This document shows positions 46,701 through 55,000 of a stretch of DNA of 64,000 nt, piece after piece. The translations under genes were made by a program, and so were the position numbers. The stretch is from contig NC_061786.1 of the NCBI RefSeq assembly GCF_022458985.1, positions 24,194,474 through 24,258,473 of the forward strand, given 5' to 3'. The stretch is from Mugil cephalus. Its lineage: Eukaryota; Chordata; Actinopteri; Mugiliformes; Mugilidae. The notes beneath the pieces were generated by a model that was given only the letters and a program-made list of their open reading frames with translations, was not told the DNA's origin and searched no databases. The first letter of the stretch is position 1. Each line of letters opens with the position of its first letter.

Positions 46701-49700
46701 CACCAGCAACATTACAACCAGCAACATCACAAGCAACAACACAACCAACACCAGCAACAACGCAACCAACACCAGCAACATCACAACCAGCAACATCACA
46801 AGCAACAACAACACAACCAAAAACAACACAACCAGCACCAGCAACAACACAACCAACAACATCACAAGCAACAACAACACAACCAACAACAACACAACCA
46901 GCACCAGCAACAACACAACCAGCAACATCACAACCAGCAACAACACAACCAACACCTGCAACAACACAACCAACAACATCACAACCAGCAACAACACAAC
47001 CAGCAACATCACAACCAGCAACAACGCAACCAGCACCAGGAACATCACAACCAGCAACATCACAGCCAGCAACAACACAACCAACACCAGCAACAACACA
47101 ACCAGGAACAACGCAACCAACACCAGCAACAACACAACCAGCAACATCACAACCAACAACAACACAACCAACACCAGCAACAACACAACCAGGAACAACA
47201 CAACCAACACCAGCAACAACACAACCAGCACCAGCAACAACACAGCCAACACCAGCAACATCACAACCAGCAACATCACAAGCAACAACAACACAACCAA
47301 AAACAACACAACCAGCACCAGCAACAACACAACCAACAACATCACAAGCAACAACAACACAACCAACAACAACACAACCAGCACCAGCAACAACACAACC
47401 AGCAACATCACAACCAGCAACAACACAACCAACACCTGCAACAACACAACCAACAACATCACAACCAGCAACAACACAACCAGCAACATCACAACCAGCA
47501 ACAACGCAACCAGCACCAGGAACATCACAACCAGCAACATCACAGCCAGCAACAACACAACCAGGAACAACGCAACCAACACCAGCAACAACACAACCAG
47601 CAACATCACAACCAACAACAACACAACCAACACCAGCAACAACACAACCAGGAACAACACAACCAACACCAGCAACAGCACAACCAAAACCAGCAACAAC
47701 ACAACCAGCAACAACGCAACCAACACCAGGAACAACACAACCAGCACCAGCAACAGCACAACTAACACCAGCAACAACAAAACCAGAAACATCACAACCA
47801 ACAACGACACAACCAGCAACAGCACAACCAACAACAACACAACCGACACCAACAACAGTACAACCAGCACCAGCAACAACACAACCAGTCACATCAGTTG
47901 CTGGTTGTCAGTTGCAGTGGTTGTGTTGCTGTTTGTGTTGCTGGTTGCTGACCACGTGGTCTTTGTGTTGACAGGAAGTCTGATCAGGACCCAGAGCTCC
48001 AGTGAAAGTCTCAGCATCTCCTCCAGGTTCCTGACGTCCGCAAGGTAGAACCCCCCCCCCCACACACACACACACACATACACACACACAAACACAGAAC
48101 CTTTAATCAATTATCAAAGTCCCATCAGAGTCTGGTGTTTCTAAAATCAGCCCTTCTAGGTCCTCTGGATCTACGTCAGGGTCTAGGTCCTCTGGCTCTA
48201 CGTCAGGGTCTACGTCAGGGTCTAGGTCCTCTGGATCTACATCAGGGTCTAGGTCCTCTGGATCTACGTCAGGGTCTAGGTCCTCTGGCTCTACGTCAGG
48301 GTCTACGTCAGGGTCTAGGTCCTCTGGATCTACGTCAGGGTCTAGGTCCCCTGGCTCTACGTCAGGGTCTACGTCAGGGTCTAGGTCCTCTGGATCTACA
48401 TCAGGGTCTAGGTCCTCTGGATCTACGTCAGGGTCTAGGTCCTCTGGATCTACATCAGGGTCTAGGTCCTCTGGATCTACGTCAGGGTCTAGGTCCCCTG
48501 GCTCTACGTCAGGGTCTAGGTCCTCTGGATCTACGTCAGGGTCTAGGTCCCCTGGCTCTACGTCAGGGTCTAGGTCCCCTGGCTCTACGTCAGGGTCTAG
48601 GTCCCCTGGCTCTACGTCAGGGTCTAGGTCCTCTGGATCTACGTCAGGGTCTAGGTCCTCTGGATCTACGTCAGGGTCTAGTGGGATCAGAGACTCAGTG
48701 AAAACACGTCCAGATTATTTATTCTAAATGTGAAGACGTCCAGCAGAGACATGAGCTCAGAACCGACCCAGGTCCAGCATCTACGCACCAGATCCTGATC
48801 AGACTCAGATTTCTCTCCTGTTCATTCTGAAATAATCTAACCCCCCCCCACCCCCAATATTAACCCTTCCCCCATATTATATTATAACCCCCCCCACCCC
48901 CAATATTAACCCTTCCCCCATATTATATTATAACCCCCCCCACCCCCAATATTAACCCTTCCCCCATATTATATTATAACCCCCCCCACCCCCAATATTA
49001 ACCCTTCCCCCATATTATATTATAACCCCCCCAACCTACCTCAAATCTCTTCTGTTGGTTCTTCCTCTGCAGCCGCACCGTGGCCCCCCTCCCATCACAG
49101 ACCCCCGTGGGGGGGGCCCTTCTCAGGGACCTGAAGGCTCGTCCTCTGGTCTCCGAGGTCCGACCTCTGATGGATCAGGACCAGACCAGGACCCAGGACC
49201 AGAACCAGACCTCTTCCCTTGAGGTCCAAGTAAAGACCAAACAGGACCAAACAGGACCTCTGGTGGGGGGGACCCCCTCCACCCAGCAGGTCCATCACCC
49301 CCCCCCTCTGAAGAAGAAGTTCCAAACCACAGCAGAGTCCAGGAGGAACCTGGGCCCCACGGCCCGGGCCCCCGTCCTCCAGACCTCATCCTCTGGACTC
49401 CGCAAGACTCAGTCAGTCCAGAGCCTACTGAGCGACCCGGTTCACATCCAAAACCAGCTCCACCTGGTCCCTCCAGGTGACCCCTCCCACCTGTTTAGCG
49501 AGGACCCCCCCCTTCAGCGTCCCACCACCCTCCCCTCCTCCCCCAGGCGTCCCGCATCCACAGCACCACTCCTGAAACCCAGCCCAGTCTCCCCGAGGTC
49601 CCCCCAACCAGAACCAGCCCCTGCTCCCAGGAAGTCCTGGTCCTCGTCTCGGTCCTACATGAGTCCCACGGCCAGTTCCAAGGCCAAGATGTCCCGCTCC

Positions 49701-51382
49701 GTCTCCGTGGGGGACGCCCTCAACATGGGGGACGACCCACCGCCCCCCCAGACCTCCACCCTGTCCAACCAGACCTCCACCCCACCCCCCCAGACCCTGT
49801 CCCCCCAGACCCTGTCCCCCCAGACCTCCACCCTGTCCAACCAGACCTCCACCCCACCCCCCCAGACCTCCACCCTGTCCAATCAGACCCTGTCCAACCA
49901 GACCTCCACCCTGTCCAACCAGACCCTGTCCAACCAGACCCTGTCCAACCAGACCTCCACCCTGTCCAATCAGACCCTGTCCCCCCAGACCTCCACCCTG
50001 TCCCCCCAGACCTCCACCCCACTCCCCCAGACCCTGTCTCCCCAGACCTCCACCCTGTCCAACCAGACCCTGTCTCCCCAGACCTCCACCCTGTCCAACC
50101 AGACCCTGTCCCCCCAGACCTCCACCCTGTCCAACCAGACCTCCACCCTGTCCCACCAGACCTCCACCCTGTCCCACCAGACCTCTGCCCCACCCCCCCA
50201 GACCTCCACCTTGTCCAACCAGACCTCCGCCCCACCCCCCCAGACCTCCACCCTGTCCCCCCAGACCTTGTACCCCCAGACCTCCACCCTACTCCCCCAG
50301 ACCCTGTCCCCCCAGACCTCCACCCTGTCCAACCAGACCTCCACCCTGTCCCCCCAGACCTCCACCCTGTCCAACCAGACCTCCGCCCCACCCCCCCAGA
50401 CCTCCACCCTGTCCCCCCAGACCCTGTACCCCCAGACCTCCACCCTACTCCCCCAGACCCTGTCCCCCCAGACCTCCGCCCTGTCATACCAGAACCTGTC
50501 CCCCCAGACCTCTGCCCCACCCCCACAGACCTCCACCCTACCCCCCCATGCTGCTGTGGTCCCCGTCGTCGTCTCCTCCACCCCTTCTTCGTCTCCGGGT
50601 AACCATGGTAACCAGACAGCCCCTCCCCCCCGTGGTCTCCAGGCCCGTGTCCCTGGACGACCACTTCCTGACAAACCCTCCCTCGCTGCCTTCTCCTCAA
50701 TGAGGACCCCTCCTCTGCTGGGACAGGAGATGTGGACCCCCCCGGCTGTCACAGGTTTGGACTCATCCTCAGTCTGTTTGAGGTCAAATCATCATCATCA
50801 AGCAGAGAAAACTTTAGAAACAAGTAGAACTGGCTTAAGAACTTTATTTATTTATATTATTTCCAGGAACAGATAAATCCTGAGTGTGTGTCTGTGTGTG
50901 TGTAATGTGTGTGTGTGTATTGTGTTCCCTCTAATCTGCCCTAAACCTGTGACTCTGTCTCTGTCCAGACCAGCCAATCAGTGTGGAGACCTGCAGGGCT
51001 CTGACCAATGAGCTGCAGAGCTGCTTTAAGAGGGCGACACACCTGTACAGGAAGGTGATTGATGCTGATTGGTCGTTAGCGTTTAAACCATGTGTCAATC
51101 AAAACTCATCTTTCTCTCCTCCTCCAGGTGAGTGGCTCCTCCTCCTCAGATGACTCCACCTCCGACCAGCGCCACATGACTCTCCTCCTATCAGAGGCCT
51201 TCCAGGCCATGAGGGCGGAGCTTGACTCTCTGCCGCTCAGTGCACCGGGCATGCTGGGAGAAGAGGGGGGGGTAGGAGGAGGAGTGGGGGGGCTGGGGGG
51301 GGAGAAGACTGCGGCTCTGCTGGAGGAGTATTCTCTGCTGCTGCTACAGGCCGTACAGCGGCGGGTCGACAGCTCCCCCTGA
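25739..51382 (+). CDS. mapkbp1: MAPK-binding protein 1 (JNK-binding WD40 scaffold), complete
   Basis: MAPKBP1/JNKBP1 is a cytoplasmic and centrosome-associated WD40 scaffold linked to JNK and NF-kB signalling. Exons: 25739-25864, 27829-27920, 30460-30522, 30616-30673, 30746-30916, 32557-32694, 32769-32951, 33139-33156 (microexon), 33673-33833, 34348-34546, 35034-35180, 35331-35539, 35646-35737, 35826-35951, 37155-37225, 37296-37417, 37505-37580, 37659-37770, 44437-44500, 44606-44734, 44808-44929, 45124-45155, 45231 to between 45353 and 45479, 45569-45685, 45782-45912, 46000-46124, 46206-46376, 47975-48044, 49073-50754, 50969-51054, 51128-51382. Phases are consistent throughout. The shortest form gives 1756 residues against about 1514 in human. 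The extra length is mostly a coding repeat in the 1.7 kb exon. Anchors are the N-terminal [19 protein letters not shown], the WD40 region, and C-terminal coiled-coil blocks ending [14 protein letters not shown]. The paralogue WDR62 is less likely because of the N-terminus and the synteny. Confidence 0.96.
25905..26115. repeat. Minisatellite TAGTGGACTGGTCCCTGGTGGA
   Basis: About ten imperfect copies of a 14-22 bp unit occur just inside mapkbp1 intron 1. Confidence 0.8.
26262..27152 (+). repeat. Direct duplication of about 150 bp, copies 720 bp apart
   Basis: Copies at about 26262-26415 and 26987-27152 share ACAGAGCTTTGTGTCCTTAT, GAGGACATTCTGTGGTCAGA and TTAGAAACTTTAAAAAGA with scattered changes. 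The second copy is preceded by a Tc1-like terminus at 26941. This may be a repeat family or a local duplication; there is no coding potential. Confidence 0.75.
26941..26970 (+). mobile_element. Isolated Tc1/mariner-like terminal repeat
   Basis: TACAGTGGTGGAAAAAGG then TTTTGGACACC matches the terminal inverted repeat of the Tc1-like family that is also present, in longer form, at 55930-57493. No transposase sequence accompanies it here. Confidence 0.5.
27410..27770. repeat. TTAGAGCTGTAGC degenerate array
   Basis: About 25 imperfect copies of AGCTTAGAGCTGTAG variants end some 60 bp before the exon at 27829. Confidence 0.85.
27921..30459 (+). other. mapkbp1: mapkbp1 intron 2
   Basis: The middle is the telomere-like array listed separately. 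27921-28790 is mostly unique; a GGTTCGAGTCC at 28292-28302 looks like an RNA polymerase III B box and may mark a decayed SINE, but no A box is convincing. 30120-30459 is unique sequence. Confidence 0.55.
28797..30115. repeat. Telomere-like (CCCCTAA)n array, 1.3 kb, intronic
   Basis: Uninterrupted degenerate repeats of CCCCTAA, CCCCTTAA and CCCTAA occupy the middle of mapkbp1 intron 2. The vertebrate telomere unit CCCTAA appears mainly in the second half; most units are the 7-8 bp variants. The G-rich strand could form G-quadruplexes and the C-rich strand i-motifs. Confidence 0.95.
30955..32465. repeat. G-rich minisatellite GGTAGTGGTAGTGGGGGG in mapkbp1 intron
   Basis: About 1.5 kb of GTGGTAGTGGTAGTGGGGGG units joined by TTATGTTGGT or TCATGTTAGTTG lies between exons 30746-30916 and 32557-32694. 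It has many runs of 6-9 G on the sense strand. Confidence 0.95.
32952..33672 (+). other. mapkbp1: mapkbp1 introns around the microexon
   Basis: It contains a CCCCGGTCCCTGAACTAAC repeat (about 32955-33065) and a CCTCCTCCTCCTGTCCATCT minisatellite (about 33160-33385) on either side of an 18 nt microexon at 33139-33156. The rest is unique. Confidence 0.75.
33139..33156 (+). CDS. mapkbp1: Putative 18 nt in-frame microexon of mapkbp1
   Basis: CAG precedes and GTAAGT follows AGAGTCGACTCCTCCTCT, giving RVDSSS between DKWVELR and [10 protein letters not shown]. Phase is 0 on both sides, so skipping leaves the frame intact. From memory, mammalian MAPKBP1 has an alternatively included six-residue insert (NIDSFT) at the same place, which supports it. 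Confidence 0.7.
33834..34347 (+). other. mapkbp1: mapkbp1 intron
   Basis: No repeat, RNA gene or additional exon is recognised in this 514 bp intron. Confidence 0.6.
34547..35033 (+). other. mapkbp1: mapkbp1 intron
   Basis: No recognisable feature in this 487 bp intron. Confidence 0.6.
35955..37140. repeat. Minisatellite CTGACCCACTTCACC in mapkbp1 intron
   Basis: About 75 copies of a 15 bp unit (CTGACCCACTTCACC with CTCTGAC or CCCGAC variants) fill almost the whole intron between 35951 and 37155. Confidence 0.95.
37775..44310. repeat. 6.5 kb A/C-only satellite (ACAACACCACAACGACAC) in mapkbp1 intron
   Basis: The whole intron between 37770 and 44437 is a mixture of short modules: ACAACACCAC, AACAACAC, AACGACAC, AACTACAC, AACCACAC, AGCACCAC and ACGATGACACGATGACAC. 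The + strand is nearly free of G and T except in GATG, TGAC and CTAC modules. Higher-order copies exist: a 1074 bp block (about 41590-42660) recurs at about 42664-43735, and a shorter block recurs with a spacing of about 722 bp (near 38460-38640 and 39190-39360). The minus strand lacks stop codons over thousands of bases only because TGTTGTGGTG words contain none. Confidence 0.97.
44500..45230 (+). other. mapkbp1: mapkbp1 exons and introns with simple repeats
   Basis: Short exons (44606-44734, 44808-44929, 45124-45155) alternate with introns that contain (CA)n plus a C-homopolymer (44517-44560), TG runs and an ACAACACAA tract near 45000-45070. The exon 44808-44929 encodes an acidic [12 protein letters not shown] segment after the WD40 region. 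Confidence 0.75.
45340..45490 (+). repeat. mapkbp1: 9 bp coding/splice-donor minisatellite GGACCGGGT/GGACCAGGT
   Basis: About sixteen copies of GAGGACCGG, GTGGACCAG or GGGGACCAG occur at the end of the exon that starts at 45231. The translated frame gives acidic DQVDQED repeats and then a stop. Every CAG-GTGGAC or CGG-GTGGAC junction is a phase-0 donor compatible with the next exon (45569), so the exon end is ambiguous. The opposite strand reads GPPGPP, a collagen-like artefact. Confidence 0.85.
46377..47974 (+). repeat. mapkbp1: ACAACACAACCAGCA minisatellite, intronic but open in frame
   Basis: It runs from the donor after 46376 to the acceptor before 47975. Units of 12-21 bp (ACAACACAACCAACACCAGC) repeat for 1.5 kb. 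A larger block repeats with a spacing of exactly 480 bp (for example 46801 and 47281). The frame of the upstream exon continues through the whole array as Thr/Pro/Ala/Gln-rich sequence to a TGA at about 47971. GTACAA at the donor, the TTGACAG acceptor and matching phases favour splicing out. Confidence 0.9.
48157..48680. repeat. 27 bp minisatellite GGTCCTCTGGATCTACGTCA
   Basis: About 20 copies of a 27 bp unit (GGGTCTAGGTCCTCTGGATC plus TACGTCA) occur, with a 15 bp sub-unit GGGTCTACGTCA inserted in some. Located in the mapkbp1 intron 48045-49072. Confidence 0.9.
48840..49040. repeat. 47 bp tandem repeat, four copies
   Basis: Units of CCCACCCCCAATATTAACCC followed by TTCCCCCATATTATATTATA repeat four times with nearly perfect identity, just before the acceptor of the large exon at 49073. 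Confidence 0.9.
49742..50555 (+). repeat. mapkbp1: Coding minisatellite in the large mapkbp1 exon
   Basis: About 270 residues of the 1.7 kb exon are [16 protein letters not shown]-type repeats, encoded by CAGACCTCCACCCTGTCC and CAGACCCTGTCCCCC units. Flanking residues are family-like: [13 protein letters not shown] before and [15 protein letters not shown] after match human MAKISRSISVGE and PLPDRPTLAAFS. The repeat is therefore an insertion in a known disordered region. It accounts for the extra protein length. Confidence 0.92.
50755..50968 (+). other. mapkbp1: mapkbp1 penultimate-side intron
   Basis: Short intron with a TG microsatellite; no other feature. Confidence 0.6.
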
Positions 51383-51815
51383 TCTTCATCATCATCTTCA
51401 TCATCATCACCTTCATCATCATCATCATCACCATCATCATCTTCATCATCATCATCACCTTCATCATCATCATCATCATCACCATCATCATCTTCATCAT
51501 CATCACCATCATCATCATCTTCATCATCATCACCTTCATCATCATCTTCATCATCATCACTCCACCAGAGCCAATCCCTGCTCTCCCTCCTCTTCATCAG
51601 AGAGCAGCCTCTCGTCTTCCTCTTCATTTACATCCTGCTGTCGTTCCTCCTCCTCCTCGTTGATGAAGGACCTGAAGCCATTTTGGTTTTTATTCTGTGA
51701 CTCTTTTAGTTTTTAGATGAAGTTGTTTTCGTTGACTCTGTGACACTACTGAACAAGACTTGAACGTTTTGATAATTGTTGTTAGAAAAAACCCAACGTT
51801 CATTTTAATAAAGGT
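51383..51815 (+). other. mapkbp1: mapkbp1 3' UTR with (CAT)n tract
   Basis: Directly after the stop there is a (TCATCA)n-type microsatellite at about 51385-51560. AATAAA is at 51807-51812. Confidence 0.75.
51807..51812 (+). terminator. mapkbp1: Poly(A) signal of mapkbp1
   Basis: AATAAA 425 nt after the stop codon, facing the minus-strand signal at 51973-51978. Confidence 0.7.
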
Positions 51816-51972
51816 TTGATTGAAATGTTTGTTCTTTTCCTTCTGCAGTTTCATGTTGAACTTAAGTTTCTGCTTCGTCTAAAAACATCAGTCGATCAGA
51901 AGTTTAACACTAAATGAATTTATTGTCTCATCGTTTACAAAGCGAACAGAAACATTTCAGCCTCTGATGCTT

Positions 51973-51978
51973 TTTATT
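51973..51978 (-). terminator. Poly(A) signal of the C1q-domain gene
   Basis: TTTATT on the + strand reads AATAAA on the minus strand, about 90 nt after the stop codon at 52064-52066. Confidence 0.65.
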
Positions 51979-52063
51979 GCGTGAACCTTTCATCCCTCAG
52001 ATCAGTGATAACCCCCCACCCTCCTGCCGCCAGTCTGTAGAGGGGGGGTTTACTGCAGCCGGG

Positions 52064-55000
52064 TCAGAGTGTGAACAGCAGGAACCCGGAGAAGACGCTG
52101 AAGTTCCTGGTGTCGTCGTAGAGCCGGTAGCTGGCCGGGAGGCTGAGCTGAACCCGGTCTCCGTCCTCCAGCTGCAGCGCCACCGCGTTGGAGGTGGAGG
52201 CGTAGCCGCCGTGGTCGTTCAGGTCTAGGTTGAAGGTGATTGGCTGGTTGTTCCTGTACAGGTACACACCCATGTACCCCTTCAGGTAATCTGCCACCGT
52301 GAAGCTGAAGATGTAAACTCCTCGGACCGGAGCGGTGAAGACGCCTGAAGACGAGGACAGGACACACTGAGATGGACCTGGTCTTTCCTGGTCACCGTTA
52401 AATCCTCCTCCAGCTTATTTGGTTCTAAACTCAACTACTACATTACTATTAAGTCTCTGTAAATAAACTAGTGACAATCAGAGAGTAAAACACAGCAGCA
52501 ACACATAGAACCAGAGCTCGTAGAACCAGAACATGTAGAAGCAGATGATACTCCCTTGACCCCAGGTCATGTGCAATGCGTTCACGGCCCTAGAGGCGTC
52601 AGTAAACATGTACCTGCCGTCTGGTTGTAGGCTCGGCCGACGTTGACGATGGTCTTGGAGAAGATCAGAGCTGTTTCTTCATCAAACGGTCCAACTGATC
52701 CAGAATTAGTCAAACCGGCTGAAAACGCCACCTTCATCTGGTCTGGAACAAACAGGTTTAACTCAGACTCTGTGTCGGGTTAAAGGGCAACCAGAGGAAG
52801 AGACGCTGGTTACCTTCAGCCTCCAGGTTCAGCTCATTCATCAGTCGCACCTGAAACTCTGACCAGAAACAAACAGACGATGAATGTCTGTTCATTAAAG
52901 GCTGTGAAATGAAACGCTGGAGGAGACTGGTTCACCTTCAACGTCTCTCTCTGCTGCCATCAGTCGGTCGGAAACAGAAATGAGCTCAGCAGCTCTGACT
53001 GAAAACAGACGACACAACAGGTACATGAGAGGTCAGGACTCTTCACATACACTCACTTGACACTTTATTAGGTACACCTGTTCAATTGCTTTTTAGCACA
53101 AATAGCTAATCAACCAATCACATGGTTCAAACTGAGCACTCCTTTCAGCTAAGAACTGGAAACTAAGACTACAGTTCACACAGGCTCATCAACAATGGAC
53201 AACAGAAGACTGGAAAAACGTTGCCTGGTCTGACCAGTCTCCAGGATCAGAATCTGGAGTAAACAACATGAAAGCAAACTATCAACGGTTCAGGTTCATC
53301 CCACCTGAACAATGGACCAGTCAAACCCCCGATCCTTCAAAAGGCAGCTACTATTACAATAAATCACTGTGTCCTGCACAGAGCCCGGTGTCTGCCGACA
53401 AATCTCCTCTTCTCCTCGGATGCAGAGCGCTGCCATGATGTTAATAATCGTGGGAGATCGCTATATAAGCTGTATATAAACACAGTCGTACAGTCACCGT
53501 TCACCTGTGCACTTCCATTAACGATTGTGTAACAACACATTTGATTTGTTTGACTGAAAAAAAATGAACAAAGATCTCTGCCCTTGCAGAGATCCGTCGT
53601 TATGGGAGTAGACCAAAACTCGTTTTTGAGCTGAAGCTTCTACAATGATACAGTCTGTCAGGCCGTCCAGTCAGAATGTAACAGATACAACAACATCAGA
53701 GCGAACAACTCAGGTCAACGAGGCATTCCTGTTCACATCAAGCGAAAAACGACCTGGCTTTTTCACCCGATGTGAAATGGACTTTATTTAAAATTCAAAG
53801 TTTGCGGCGTGAGATTGTGAGGCTCAGTAGGTTTAAGGTATCCTGTGTATTCTTTTTATCTCCTTTCATCATGTAGCACATCTGTGTTTAAAAACACTAT
53901 TTTTTTTGTATTTATCACGTCATCCTCTGACTCCATCTTCTTTTGAAGGAATCTAAGGACAGAGTCAAACTGACATTTACAGGATGGTCATTAAATGCAA
54001 CTGAAGTTACCTGAGTTGAGTGTCCTCAGTTCGTCCACCCATCCCTCAGTTCGGTTCAGTCTCAGAGCGACAGACGACAGCTCAGTGTCATGGACTGAAA
54101 ACACGTTAAGATGAAGAAGTTAGTTCCACAGGGAACCAGACTGGATCCTAACACTGGATGAAGATGCTGCAAATGATGAAGCAGGTAAAAGTGTCACCTG
54201 TGTTTTGTGTCTTCAGGACGTCCAGCTGATCCTCATCGTCTTGCAGTCTGACCTGTAGAGCTGAACAGGAAGAGATTCACGTTAACAGTTTTGTGAACGA
54301 TGAGTTTGATAGTAAAGTTTAGAGTTGTATCTGCAGTCTGAGCCTCCATTTGTTCCACATGTGGATCTCAGAGCTGCTTAACAACCTAGTCTACATTTAC
54401 ACTCTTCAGTTCTTAGCCTTTTTAAAATAAAACTCTTTATAACGTTCCTAAAAACAGCTGATATTTACTGTAAAGATAAAAAAACTAGTCACAGCTACAC
54501 GTCACTTTCACCGAGTTTCCTATATTTATGTCTGTGAAATAACTCGTCGTTGGTTGAATGTGCCTTTACAGCAGATTTAAATGTAAAATTAAAATGTTCG
54601 TACAAACAATATGTTGGTCAAAGAATATAATTATATTTAAAAGTGCCTGTGGTTATTTCTTTGGTCATTTTATGTGAAACAATATTAATATCTCCAGTCA
54701 GTGTGAGTCCTCCGTGAGTTACCTGTGTTTTCTGTCTTCAGGTCTTCCAGCTGTTTCTGGCTGACTCTCAGTCTGCTGAACAACTCTACACAGAAACTAA
54801 AGGTTATCACGGAGTTCCTCAGGGAACCTTGTTGGGTCCTCTATAGCTTTAGTCTGCACCATCATTTACATCCATATTCAGCTAGTTTGAAACACGTGTT
54901 CAGTCTCAGTCAGCTGATCGGTTGTGGACGGACTGATTGATGGACAGGTGGGTGGATGTACCTGTGTTCACTTTGTCCTGGAGACTCTCAGTCATGTTCA

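Noticed and set aside
46221-47892. Three further long frames (Leu/Val-rich and Val/Ala/Cys/Gly-rich on minus, Gln/His/Asn-rich on plus) over the ACAACACAACCAGCA array.
   Set aside because: All are by-products of the same repeat; only the frame continuous with the upstream exon merits mention, and even that is probably spliced out.
1676-49040. CRISPR-like arrays.
   Set aside because: The tandem arrays have no unique spacers of constant size and lie in introns or UTRs of vertebrate genes.
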